Shown: piece after piece, positions 46,241 to 54,399 of the stretch
How the letters are laid out: every line of letters begins with the position of its first letter
How positions within the stretch are numbered: the first letter of the stretch is position 1
Notes under the pieces: model-generated
Database searches by the model: none
What the model saw: only the letters and a program-made list of their open reading frames with translations
What the model was told of the DNA's origin: nothing
Made by a program: the position numbers and the translations under genes
NCBI RefSeq assembly: GCF_000717875.1
Contig: NZ_JOCT01000008.1
Span: forward strand, 112,741 to 176,740
Source of the DNA: Streptomyces sp. NRRL S-455
GTDB lineage: Bacteria; Actinomycetota; Actinomycetes; Streptomycetales; Streptomycetaceae
DNA: 64,000 nucleotides
Reading direction: 5' to 3'

Positions 46241-46275
46241 CCGTACCTCCACGTGGGGGCGCTGGTTCAACACGT

Positions 46276-46287
46276 CGAGTCGACTCG
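46276..46287. promoter_or_regulatory. Palindrome upstream of the sugar operon
   Basis: CGAGTCGACTCG is a 12-bp perfect palindrome 36 bases upstream of the binding-protein ATG, inside the divergent promoter region 46241-46399. It is a candidate operator for the DeoR-type regulator. Confidence 0.45.
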
Positions 46288-46399
46288 TCAACAGAGGGTG
46301 GAACGGCTGAAGTTGGGCGTCAATCCCTCGCGCACGGGAAAATATCGGGGCACAGTGAGAAGTTCACAGATCCGGCTGCGACGGCGTGGGAGGTTCCGG

Positions 46400-47866
46400 A
46401 TGGTGGACGAGGGTGCGGGCTGGCTGGGCATCGACCTGGGCACGCAGAGTGTCCGCGTGCTGCTCGTCACCGCCGACGGCCAGGTCCTCGGCAGCGGCTC
46501 GGCACCCCTGACCGGGCGGCGGGACGGGGTGCGGCACGAGCAGGATCCGCTGCGCTGGTGGGCGGCGCTGTGCACGGCGTCCAGGGCGGCGCTCGCCGCG
46601 GCACCGGGCGTGCCGGTCGGCGGACTCGCGGTGTGCGGCACCTCCGGCACGGTGCTGCTGACGGACGGCTCGGGCCGCCCGGTGAGCCCCGCCCTGATGT
46701 ACGACGACGGCCGCGCGGCGGCCGAGGCCGCGCGGGTGCGGGAGGCGGGCATCGCGGTCCAGGACACCTGGGCGCTGCCGAAGGCGCTGTGGCTGGTCGG
46801 GGAGTACTGCCCTGGCCTCCGGCTCTGCCACCAGCCCGACCTGATCGTCACCCGCCTCACCGGCGCCCCGTGCCCCGCCGACTCCAGCCACGCCCTCAAG
46901 ACGGGCTACGACCTGGAGCACGGCACCTGGCCGGAGACCGCCCTCGTCCAACTGGGCGTTCCCGAAGGCCTGCTGCCCGATGTCGTACGCCCGGGGACCC
47001 GCCTGGGCGAGGTCTGCCCGGCCGCCGCCGACGCCACCGGCATCCCCGCCGGCACCCCGGTGCTCGCCGGGATGACGGACGGCTGCGCGGCCCAGATCGC
47101 CTCGGGCGCCCTGCGGCCCGGCTCCTGGAACTCGGTGCTCGGCACCACGCTCGTGCTGAAGGGAGCGGCCCGCGACCCGGTCCGGGACCCCACCGGCGTG
47201 GTCTACAACCACCGTGCCCCCGACGGCACCTGGCTGCCCGGCGGAGCCTCCAGCGTCGGCGCCGGGGCGCTCGCGGCGCACTTCCCGGACGCCGACCCCG
47301 CCGCGATGGACGAGCGGGCCCGGGCGTTCGAGCCGTCGAGCGCGGTCGCCTACCCCCTCGTCTCACCGGGGGAGCGGTTCCCGTTCCGGGCCCCGGAGGC
47401 CACACCCCTCATCCTCGGCGACCCCGCCGACGACGCCGACCGGTGGGCCGCGCTGCTCCAGGGCGTCGGCTTCGCGGAACGCCTGTGCCTGGACTACCTC
47501 CACCACCTCGGCGCGCCCCTCGACGGCCCGCTCACCTTCACGGGCGGCGGGGCGCGCAGCCCCTACTGGAACCAGCTGCGCGCCGACATCCTCGGCCGCC
47601 CGGCCCGCGTCCCCGAACAGACCGAACCCGCCCTGGGCATGGCCGCGCTGGCCGCCCACGGAGTGTCGGGCGCCGAGGACCTGGCGGGCGCCGCCGAGCG
47701 CATGGTCCGCCTGCGGACCGTCCTCCAACCCCGCCCCGGCCGCACGGCGGCCTTCGCCGAGCCGTACGCCCTCCTCCTCGACGCCCTGCGGGACCGCGGC
47801 TGGCTGCCCGCCCCCGTCGCGGAACACGGCCGGACCCGGCTGCACCTGGACACCGGGGGATCATGA
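46400..47866 (+). CDS. Second FGGY-family carbohydrate kinase (ribulokinase-like)
   Basis: A 488-residue kinase divergent from the sugar operon. It starts WLGIDLGTQSVRVLLV and has ADSSHALKTGYDLEHGTW-type substrate residues, GMTDGCAAQIASGA, LGTTLVLKG and TGGGARSPYWNQLRADILGRPA. This layout is like D-ribulose or D-xylulose kinases of the FGGY family. It differs strongly from the kinase at 37676-39100, so the pathway may phosphorylate two compounds, or each kinase may act on a different one. ATG at 46400 follows GGGAGG. A 21-codon frame and then the phosphatase gene follow with overlapping ends. Confidence 0.85.
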   Translation: MVDEGAGWLGIDLGTQSVRVLLVTADGQVLGSGSAPLTGRRDGVRHEQDPLRWWAALCTASRAALAAAPGVPVGGLAVCGTSGTVLLTDGSGRPVSPALMYDDGRAAAEAARVREAGIAVQDTWALPKALWLVGEYCPGLRLCHQPDLIVTRLTGAPCPADSSHALKTGYDLEHGTWPETALVQLGVPEGLLPDVVRPGTRLGEVCPAAADATGIPAGTPVLAGMTDGCAAQIASGALRPGSWNSVLGTTLVLKGAARDPVRDPTGVVYNHRAPDGTWLPGGASSVGAGALAAHFPDADPAAMDERARAFEPSSAVAYPLVSPGERFPFRAPEATPLILGDPADDADRWAALLQGVGFAERLCLDYLHHLGAPLDGPLTFTGGGARSPYWNQLRADILGRPARVPEQTEPALGMAALAAHGVSGAEDLAGAAERMVRLRTVLQPRPGRTAAFAEPYALLLDALRDRGWLPAPVAEHGRTRLHLDTGGS

Positions 47867-47928
47867 CCAGGACCCTGGTACGGCCCCGCACCGACCGCCC
47901 GACCGCACGCGAACGGACCGGCCCATGA
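47863..47928 (+). CDS. Possible 21-residue bridging peptide
   Basis: The frame starts ATGA over the kinase stop and ends ATGA over the phosphatase start. It encodes a basic peptide, MTRTLVRPRTDRPTARERTGP without hydrophobic segment. It may only carry ribosomes across the 58-base gap. Confidence 0.35.
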   Translation: MTRTLVRPRTDRPTARERTGP

Positions 47929-48548
47929 CCACCACCCTCCTGCTGGCCCGCCACGGGCAGACCGTCTGGCACGCCGAGAACCGCTACGCCGGCGTCAGCG
48001 ACATCGCCCTCACCGACACCGGCCGCGCCCAGGCCGAGGCACTCGGACGATGGGCCGCCGCCCATCCCGTCGACGCGATCTGGACGTCCCCGCTGTCCCG
48101 GGCCGCCGCCACCGCCGAGCCCGCCTGCCGCGCCCTGGGCCTCACCCCGCAGCGCGAACCGGGCCTGCGCGAATGCGACTTCGGCGTGGTCGAGGGCCGC
48201 ACACTCGCCGAGTTCGAGACCGAGGACCCGGAGTGGGCCGCGGCCTTTCGTGCCGACCCGGTGGCCAACGCCTTCCCCGGCGCCGAGGACCCCACGGCCG
48301 CAGCGGCCCGGGGCGTCCGCGCCCTGCGGGACATCGCCGCCGCCCACCCCGGCGGACGTGTCCTGGTCGTCGCCCACAACACCCTGCTGCGCCTCGTGCT
48401 GTGCACCCTGCTGTCGATCCCGGCCCGGGAGTACCGCAGAGTGCTCCCACGGTTGCGGAACGCGGCGATCAGCGAACTGCGCATGAATTCCGACGGTTCA
48501 GCCGCACTTCTCTCACTCAATGTGCCCTGCGAGGCGGACGGGACGTAG
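47925..48548 (+). CDS. Histidine phosphatase (phosphoglycerate-mutase family)
   Basis: A 207-residue phosphatase. The phospho-histidine H10 is in LLARHGQT; the partner residues are in LRECDFGVVEG and VVAHNTLLRL. The family removes phosphate from sugar phosphates, or from other small phosphates. With the kinase upstream it may trim or balance a sugar-phosphate pool. The ATG at 47925 overlaps the bridging frame; no strong ribosome site of its own is seen. Stop is four bases before the methyltransferase start. Confidence 0.88.
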   Translation: MTTTLLLARHGQTVWHAENRYAGVSDIALTDTGRAQAEALGRWAAAHPVDAIWTSPLSRAAATAEPACRALGLTPQREPGLRECDFGVVEGRTLAEFETEDPEWAAAFRADPVANAFPGAEDPTAAAARGVRALRDIAAAHPGGRVLVVAHNTLLRLVLCTLLSIPAREYRRVLPRLRNAAISELRMNSDGSAALLSLNVPCEADGT

Positions 48549-48552
48549 CACC

Positions 48553-49338
48553 ATGGGCGCCATGACGGACATCGACACCTCGGTGCCGCACTCGGCCCGG
48601 ATCTGGAACTACTGGCTGGGCGGCAAGGACAACTACCCGGTGGACGAGGCGGCAGGCGACGCCTACACCGCCGTCTTCCCCGGCATCGTCACCATCGCCC
48701 GCAGCAGCCGCGCCTTCCTCGGCCGCAGCATCCGCCACCTGGTCCGGGAGGCGGGCGTACGGCAGTTCCTCGACGTCGGCACCGGCCTGCCCACCGTCGA
48801 CAACACCCACGAAGTGGCCCAGCGCCTGGCCCCCGAGTCGCGGATCGTCTACGTCGACAACGACCCGCTGGTCCTCGCGCACGCCCGCGCCCTGCTCACC
48901 TCCACCCCCGAGGGCGCGACGGCGTACGAGCCCATCAGCCTCCACGAGCCCGAGAAGATCCTCGCGGCCGCCGGCGGGACACTCGACCTCAGCCGCCCCA
49001 CCGCCCTGATCCTCAGCGGCATCCTGGGCCACGTGGCCGACTACGAGCAGGCCCGCGACCTGGTCCGCCGCCTGATGGCGGGCCTGCCCTCGGGCAGCTA
49101 CCTCTCCCTCAACGAGGGCTCCCGTGGCACCGACCCGGCCTACGAGCAGGCGCAGGACGCCTACAACGAGACGGGCGCCGTCCCGTACATCCTGCGGCCG
49201 GTGGAGCAGATCGAGGCGTTCTTCGAGGGCCTGGAGCTGGTGGAGCCGGGTGTGGTGTCGGTCCCGCTGTGGCACCCCGAGCCGGGCGGACCGACGGAAC
49301 CGATCGGCCAGCACGGCGGCCTCGGCCGCAAGCCGTAG
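48553..49338 (+). CDS. SAM-dependent methyltransferase (DUF574 / Methyltransf_19)
   Basis: A 261-residue protein of a family very abundant in Streptomyces. It has HSARIWNYWLGGKDNYPVD, FLDVGTGLPTVDNTHEVAQ (SAM-binding loop), VDNDPLVLAHARALL and GILGHV. No substrate is established for most members. The ATG at 48553 or the one at 48562 could be used. It may be co-transcribed with the phosphatase, four bases away, and converges on sodF. Confidence 0.88.
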   Translation: MGAMTDIDTSVPHSARIWNYWLGGKDNYPVDEAAGDAYTAVFPGIVTIARSSRAFLGRSIRHLVREAGVRQFLDVGTGLPTVDNTHEVAQRLAPESRIVYVDNDPLVLAHARALLTSTPEGATAYEPISLHEPEKILAAAGGTLDLSRPTALILSGILGHVADYEQARDLVRRLMAGLPSGSYLSLNEGSRGTDPAYEQAQDAYNETGAVPYILRPVEQIEAFFEGLELVEPGVVSVPLWHPEPGGPTEPIGQHGGLGRKP

Positions 49339-49349
49339 CGCACCTGCGG

Positions 49350-49414
49350 AAGGCCCCCGCGAGTCACTCCCCCAAGCTCTTCGAGCAGGGGGGACCCCCA
49401 CTCGCGGGGGCCTT
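49350..49414. terminator. sodF/methyltransferase terminator with inserted repeat in its loop
   Basis: AAGGCCCCCGCGAGT (49350-49364) pairs perfectly with ACTCGCGGGGGCCTT (49400-49414). The 35-base loop is almost entirely the palindromic repeat element. A TTCTTCTTT run follows on the plus strand. The terminator serves both converging genes. Confidence 0.85.
49367..49399. repeat. Small GC-rich palindromic repeat, copy 2 (in terminator loop)
   Basis: On the minus strand it reads GGGGGTCCCCCCTGCTCGA then AGAGCTTGGGGGAG. It is the element of 29238-29279 without its nine central bases. Confidence 0.85.
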
Positions 49415-49483
49415 CTTCTTTCCGCCTGCCGCCGTGAAGGGTGAGAAGACGATCACGAGGCAGGACGCTTCACGGGGCCGGCC

Positions 49484-50131
49484 TCAGGGCGCCAGCAGCA
49501 GCACGTCCGCGCGGGACTTGGCGGCCTCGTAACGCCGCGCGACGTCCTGCCAGTTGACGACCTGCCACATCGCCTCGATGAAGTCCACCTTCTGGTTGCG
49601 GTACTGCAGGTAGAAGGCGTGCTCCCAGGCGTCGAAGACCAGGATCGGGGTGGCGCCCTGCCCCACGTTGCCCTGGTGGTCGTAGACCTGCTCCACGATC
49701 AGCCGCCCGCTCAGCGGCTCGTGGGCGAGCACGCCCCAGCCCGAACCCTGCGTGGTGGCGGACGCCTTGGAAAGCTGCGCCTTGAAGTTCGCGAACGACC
49801 CGAACGACTCGGCGATCGCGTCCGCCAGCTCGCCCACGCCGTCCTGTGCCAGCGGCTCACCGCCGCCGTCCTTCGGACCGGTCATGTTCTGCCAGTAGAT
49901 GCTGTGCAGGATGTGCCCGGAGAGGTGGAAGGCCAGGTTCTTCTCCAGCCCGTTGATCGACCCCCACGACTCCTTGTCCCGCGCCTCCGCGAGCTGCTCC
50001 AGCGTGTCGTTGGCACCTTTCACATAGGCCGCGTGGTGCTTGTCGTGGTGCAGCTCGATGATCTCGGGGCTGATCACGGGGGCGAGCGCGGAGTAGTCGT
50101 ACGGGAGCTCGGGCAGCGTGTAGACCGGCAT
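49484..50131 (-). CDS. sodF: Iron (Fe/Zn) superoxide dismutase
   Basis: A 215-residue cytoplasmic enzyme that dismutes superoxide. Metal ligands are H28 (IELHHDKHH), H76 (GHILHSIYW), D167 and H171 ([11 protein letters not shown]). All lengths and motifs match the Fe/Mn SOD family. In S. coelicolor sodF is repressed by the nickel-sensing Fur-family protein Nur when nickel supports the Ni-SOD. The same control is likely here because a perfect Nur-type box (50156-50172) stands 24 bases upstream of the ATG. No sodN is in this window. Confidence 0.95.
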   Translation of the reverse strand: MPVYTLPELPYDYSALAPVISPEIIELHHDKHHAAYVKGANDTLEQLAEARDKESWGSINGLEKNLAFHLSGHILHSIYWQNMTGPKDGGGEPLAQDGVGELADAIAESFGSFANFKAQLSKASATTQGSGWGVLAHEPLSGRLIVEQVYDHQGNVGQGATPILVFDAWEHAFYLQYRNQKVDFIEAMWQVVNWQDVARRYEAAKSRADVLLLAP

Positions 50132-50155
50132 GACAGGACCCCTTCGGACCTCTTA

Positions 50156-50172
50156 TTGCAATTAACTTGCAA
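50156..50172. promoter_or_regulatory. Nur box upstream of sodF
   Basis: TTGCAA-TTAAC-TTGCAA: two copies of the hexamer with a 5-base spacer, matching the published S. coelicolor Nur pattern (TTGCaa-N5-ttGCAA, from memory). Confidence 0.75.
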
Positions 50173-50289
50173 GTGCAGGCTAACAGCATCAAGGCGGCTG
50201 AGGTGGGAGGGTCGCAAGCGTTGCGTGAATGCGTTCGGCGGCGCCGGGATCGCGGCCTACCATCGGTGTGTACGCGACAGGGGGATGCC

Positions 50290-50709
50290 GTGGGACCGGA
50301 GATGGCCGAGCTCGCCAGAACGGCGGGTACGACGATGGTGACGCTGATGGCCACTCAGGCCTGGGAGTCCACCCGCGAGGGAGTGGTCGCCCTCTGGCGG
50401 CGCTTCCAGCCCGACCGGGCCGACACCGTGGGGGGCGAACTCGAGGCAACTCGCGAGGACCTGCTGCTCGCCCGCGAGGCGGGAGACACCGACACCGAGG
50501 CCGAACTCACCGCCGAATGGCAGGCGAGGGTGCGCCGGCTCCTGCTCGCCCGGCCCGAGGTGGCCGACGAACTGCGCCGGATCCTCGCCGAGTTGCGTCC
50601 CGAGCTGCCCGAAGCGAACTCGGTGGTGGACGTCCGGCTGTGCGCCGAGGTCTCCGGCAGCGGCCGGGTCTACCAGGCCGGACGCGACCAGCACATCACC
50701 GAACGATGA
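50290..50709 (+). CDS. Small helical effector-like protein with C-terminal amyloid-type motif
   Basis: A 139-residue protein. The N-terminal half is helical and partly hydrophobic (TTMVTLMATQAWESTREGVVALWRRF), the middle is charged helices (about 45-105), and the C-terminus carries GSGRVYQAGRDQHITER (residues 123-139). This last motif closely matches residues 10-26 of the next protein. Small proteins with an N-terminal membrane-seeking helical domain (Bell type) and such a C-terminal motif are proposed cell-death effectors paired with NLRs. The identification is inference from layout. GTG 50290 has a purine-rich site; ATG 50302 is possible. The stop overlaps the NLR start (ATGA). Confidence 0.65.
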   Translation: MGPEMAELARTAGTTMVTLMATQAWESTREGVVALWRRFQPDRADTVGGELEATREDLLLAREAGDTDTEAELTAEWQARVRRLLLARPEVADELRRILAELRPELPEANSVVDVRLCAEVSGSGRVYQAGRDQHITER

Positions 50710-52892
50710 GCGAACTCGGCGCCCGGGCCTCGGGCCAGGGCCGGATCTTCCAGACCTCCGGTGACCAGTACATAGAGGAACACCACCATCACTACGACGC
50801 CGGTGCCGGCGGACCGCTCTTCGGACGCCACGTCGTGCCCCCGGCGGGGGCCGGGCCGACCGCTCCCGACTCCGTGCGGATGCCGCTGGTCGGCCGACCG
50901 CCGGGCATCCTGCGCAACCGCGAAGAACTCCGCGAGGTGCTCGGCGCTGCCGTCGCCGGACCTGGCGGCGCGGTCCACGTCGTGCACGGCATGGGTGGCT
51001 GCGGCAAGACCGCGCTGGCGTACTGGCTGTTCAACGAGGCGGTACGCGAACACGGACGCGTCGGCTTCTGGGTCAACGCCTCCGAGCGGATGTCCCTGCG
51101 CGCCGGAATGCTGGCGGTCGCCGGTGACCGGGGCGCGACGGCCGGCGAACTCGCCGCGGCCGCCGCGGGCCAGCGCGCCGCGGCCGACCTGGTCTGGGAC
51201 TACCTCGACCACTCGACCGAACCCTGGCTGCTGGTCCTCGACAACGCCGACGACCCGACGGTCCTGGAGGGCGGGGCGTGGCTGCGCACGAGTGGGCGGG
51301 GCACCGTCCTGGTCACCACCCGGCACGCCACGTCACCGTTGTGGCGCGGCCCGGGAGTGACCGGGTACGCCCTCGGCCTCCTGCCACTGGACGACGCCGC
51401 TCAGCTGCTGTGCGATCTGGCCCCCGACGCGGGGGACCTCGACTCGGCACGCAAGGTGGCCCACCGCCTGGGCCGCCTGCCGCTCGCCCTCACCCTGGCC
51501 GGTTCCCATCTCGCCCATCAGCTGCTGGAGTCGTGGACCATGGAGGAGTACGACAACAGGCTCGCCGAGGAGTCGACGGCCATCGTCGACCGGGGGGCGT
51601 CGGGGCACGGCAGCGGTCAGTCACGCCAACTGGTCGGCCGCACATGGCAGTTGTCCCTTGACGCGTTGGCGGAGCAGGGGCTGCCCGAAGCGGCCACGCT
51701 ACTGCGGCTGCTGTCGCTGCTGGCGGCGGATCCGGTGCCGTTGAGTGTGCCGGCGGCTCTGCGGGACACCGCGGCAGAGGGGCTCGAACCGGCCGTGCGC
51801 GCCGGGCAGTTGGAGCCCGCGCTCCGAGGACTCCTCGATCACTCGCTGGCCGAGCTGGTGGAGACCGACGGAGTGCGGTGTGTGCGGGCGCACGGGGTCC
51901 TGCTCGACAGTGTCGCCGCGGGTATGACGCCGGCGCAGCGCTCCGCTCACGCGGCGGTGGCGGCCACCCTGCTGGAGGCCGCACTGCCCGGGCAGGGAGT
52001 CAATCCGCTGGACCGGCGGCGCCGGCTCGCCCTGCTCACACCGCACGCCTCGGCGCTTCTCGCCGCGGCACCCGGCGAACGGACCGCCGCACTGGCCGCG
52101 GGTGTGTTGCGGCGACTGTTCGACTCCGCCGAGTTCGCGGGCACGCTGGAGTCCGCTCCCGCGGTCGTCGAGCGGATCGAGGCACTTCTGGGCGTGGAGC
52201 ATCCGGCGGCCCTGGAGGCCAGGGACGCGGAGGCCGGCGCGCTGTGGCGCAACGGGCGCTATGCCGAGTCCGAGGCCCTGTGCCGCCTGGTCCTCGGACG
52301 GCGCGAACGCGTCCTGGGCCCCGATCACCCGGACACGCTCCGCAGCTGCCACCGCCTGCACTCCCCCCTTCTGCTCCTGGGCAGGGAGGAGGAGGCCGAG
52401 CCCTTCCTCCGCAGGGCCCTCGACGGGCAGCGGCGAGTGCTGGGGGAGGACTCCCCGGAAACGCTGGCGACCTGGGCGGACTTGCTGGAGCTGCTGGCCC
52501 GCATGGGCAGGGGGCAGGAGCTCGAGACGGAGGCCGAAGCCCTCCTCGGCGTCTGCGAGCGCGCCCTGCCGCCCGACGACCTCACGACGCTGACCGCTCG
52601 GCACAACTACGCCTTCGGCCTGTACCACTTGGGCCGGTACGAGGAAGCGGCGCCGCTCGCCCGGCGCGTACTGGCCGACCGGATCACCGTCCAAGGCGCC
52701 GACCACCCCCAGGCGCTGTCCGCCCTGACCCTCCAAGCCCTGATCGCCAAGGGGTCGGGGCGGATCGCCGAAGCCGTCGCGATCCTCAAGGACGTCATCG
52801 AGCGAAGCGAACGGGTGCTCGGAGCCGAGCACCCGTTCGTCATCGAGGACCGTGTCTGGCTCGCCGACTGGCAGGCCGAAGCCGGTGACTGA
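50706..52892 (+). CDS. NLR-like NB-ARC/TPR protein with N-terminal amyloid-type motif
   Basis: A 728-residue STAND ATPase. Order: motif GRIFQTSGDQYIEE (12-25) and a His run, a disordered Pro/Gly stretch, the NB-ARC domain with Walker A HGMGGCGKT (94-102), Walker B WLLVLDNADD (174-183) and a GLPL-type motif (GRLPLALTLAG near 259), a winged-helix-like region, and from about 480 on several TPR/Kinesin-light-chain-type repeats (HPDTLRSCHRL, DSPETLATWADLLELL, DDLTTLTARHNYAFGLYHLG, HPQALSALTLQALI). TPRs sense a ligand, ATP-driven oligomerisation follows, and the motif could seed the same fold in the small partner. ATG overlaps the partner's stop. Confidence 0.8.
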   Translation: MSELGARASGQGRIFQTSGDQYIEEHHHHYDAGAGGPLFGRHVVPPAGAGPTAPDSVRMPLVGRPPGILRNREELREVLGAAVAGPGGAVHVVHGMGGCGKTALAYWLFNEAVREHGRVGFWVNASERMSLRAGMLAVAGDRGATAGELAAAAAGQRAAADLVWDYLDHSTEPWLLVLDNADDPTVLEGGAWLRTSGRGTVLVTTRHATSPLWRGPGVTGYALGLLPLDDAAQLLCDLAPDAGDLDSARKVAHRLGRLPLALTLAGSHLAHQLLESWTMEEYDNRLAEESTAIVDRGASGHGSGQSRQLVGRTWQLSLDALAEQGLPEAATLLRLLSLLAADPVPLSVPAALRDTAAEGLEPAVRAGQLEPALRGLLDHSLAELVETDGVRCVRAHGVLLDSVAAGMTPAQRSAHAAVAATLLEAALPGQGVNPLDRRRRLALLTPHASALLAAAPGERTAALAAGVLRRLFDSAEFAGTLESAPAVVERIEALLGVEHPAALEARDAEAGALWRNGRYAESEALCRLVLGRRERVLGPDHPDTLRSCHRLHSPLLLLGREEEAEPFLRRALDGQRRVLGEDSPETLATWADLLELLARMGRGQELETEAEALLGVCERALPPDDLTTLTARHNYAFGLYHLGRYEEAAPLARRVLADRITVQGADHPQALSALTLQALIAKGSGRIAEAVAILKDVIERSERVLGAEHPFVIEDRVWLADWQAEAGD

Positions 52893-54278
52893 TCAGCCCC
52901 GGGGCGCCCGCACCCGCTGCCACCCGTACCCCACCAGGGCCAGGAACACGGTCATCCCACCGGTCGAGTACAACTGCACCCGGGTGTCCGGCTCCCGGGC
53001 CATCAGGACGAAGACGGCGGCCATGCCGGCCAGCGCGACCCACGTCAGCCACGGGAACAGCCACATCCGCACGACCAGCTTCTCCGGCGCCTCACGCTCC
53101 AGCCGACGCCGCAGCCGCAGCTGCGAGACGGCGATGAAGATCCAGACGACCAGGATCACCGCGCCGATCATGTTCAGCAGCCAGGCGAAGACGTCGTTCG
53201 GCCGCCAGTAGCTCAGCAGCACGCACAGGAACCCGAACACCGAGGACGCCAGGACGGCGATCCGCGGCACCCCGCCCGAGATCCGGCCCAGCCCCTTCGG
53301 GCCCTGGCCGCGCTCCACCAGCGAGTAGGCGATCCGGGAGGCGCCGTAGATGTTGGCGTTCATCGCGGACAGCAGCGCCACCAGCACGACCACGTTCATC
53401 AGCTGGCCGGCACCCGGGATGCCGAGCTCGTCCAGGGCGGCGACGTACGGACCCTTCTCGACGACCTCCTTGGAGTCCCACGGCACCAGCGTGACGATGA
53501 CCGCCATCGAGCCGACGTAGAACAGCGCGATGCGCCACATCGCCGTACGGACCGCGCTCGCCACGCCCTTGACCGGGTTCTCCGACTCGGCCGCCGCGAT
53601 GGTGACCGTCTCCAGGCCGCCGTAGGCGAAGACCGACGCGAGCAGGCCGATGACCAGGCCCTCGCCGCCGTTGGGGAGGAAGTCGGTGAGGTGCGAGGCG
53701 CCGGGGGAATCCGTGCCCGGCAGGATCCCGAGGATCGCCAGGACGCCGAGCACCAGGAACAGGGTGATCGCGCCGACCTTCAGGGCCGCGAACCAGAACT
53801 CGAACTCGCCGAAGTTCTTCACGGCCGCGAGGTTCGTGCCGCAGAACACGACCATGAACAACGCCACCCACAGCCACTCCGGGGTGCCCGGCAGCCAGTC
53901 GCTGACGATCTCCGCGGCGCCGATGCCCTCCAGGCCGACGGCCGTGCAGAGCAGGACCCAGAAGGCCCAGCCGGCGGTGAAGCCGGCCCAGGGGCCGATC
54001 GCCCGCTCGGCGTGCGCCGAGAACGAACCCGACGACGGATACGCGGCGGACATCTCGCCGAGCATCCGCATCACCAGCATCACGAGGAGACCGGAGAGGG
54101 CGTAGGCGACCACGATCGACGGGCCGGCGGCGGCGATGCCGGCACCGGAGCCGACGAACAGACCGGCACCGATCACGCCGCCGAGGGCGATCATCGACAG
54201 ATGGCGCTGCTTCAGGCCATGGGAGAGGGAGACGCCGTCCGTGCCGGTCGGCGTCTCCGTGGTGGTGCTGCTGGGCAT
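52893..54278 (-). CDS. APC-family amino acid permease
   Basis: A 461-residue membrane transporter with 12 predicted helices. It begins LKQRHLSMIALGGVIGAGLFVGSG, the APC signature, and has ESENPVKGV. It is close to the GabP/ProY/phenylalanine permease branch; the exact amino acid is uncertain. ATG at 54278. Its stop abuts the NLR stop codon directly (TGATCA), so the two transcripts must overlap at their ends. Confidence 0.9.
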   Translation of the reverse strand: MPSSTTTETPTGTDGVSLSHGLKQRHLSMIALGGVIGAGLFVGSGAGIAAAGPSIVVAYALSGLLVMLVMRMLGEMSAAYPSSGSFSAHAERAIGPWAGFTAGWAFWVLLCTAVGLEGIGAAEIVSDWLPGTPEWLWVALFMVVFCGTNLAAVKNFGEFEFWFAALKVGAITLFLVLGVLAILGILPGTDSPGASHLTDFLPNGGEGLVIGLLASVFAYGGLETVTIAAAESENPVKGVASAVRTAMWRIALFYVGSMAVIVTLVPWDSKEVVEKGPYVAALDELGIPGAGQLMNVVVLVALLSAMNANIYGASRIAYSLVERGQGPKGLGRISGGVPRIAVLASSVFGFLCVLLSYWRPNDVFAWLLNMIGAVILVVWIFIAVSQLRLRRRLEREAPEKLVVRMWLFPWLTWVALAGMAAVFVLMAREPDTRVQLYSTGGMTVFLALVGYGWQRVRAPRG

Positions 54279-54334
54279 GGGCGCGGCTCGTCCAAATGCG
54301 TGAGGGTGTGCGAGGGCAAAAACGCCGCCAGTGT

Positions 54335-54368
54335 GGGATGCCTCCCTGCCGCGGCGGCGAGGCATCCC
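54335..54368 (-). terminator. Terminator of the sulfur operon
   Basis: GGGATGCCTC pairs with GAGGCATCCC around a 14-base loop. On the minus strand it is followed by a second small stem and TTTTT. Confidence 0.8.
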
Positions 54369-54399
54369 AGCATCCGGACGCTCGCGTCGCTCTGTGTGG

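Larger units (their letters stand above)
49350..49483 (-). ncRNA. Probable s-SodF-type small RNA from the sodF 3 prime end
   Basis: In S. coelicolor the 3 prime end of sodF mRNA is processed to a stable RNA of about 90 nt (s-SodF) that base-pairs with the nickel SOD message. Here the untranslated tail from the sodF stop to the terminator is 134 nt, and 99 nt if the inserted repeat is left out. On the opposite strand the tail reads like a ribosome-site region (AAGGGTGAGAAG), as expected for an antisense match to a message start. The identification is by position and inference, not by alignment. Confidence 0.45.
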
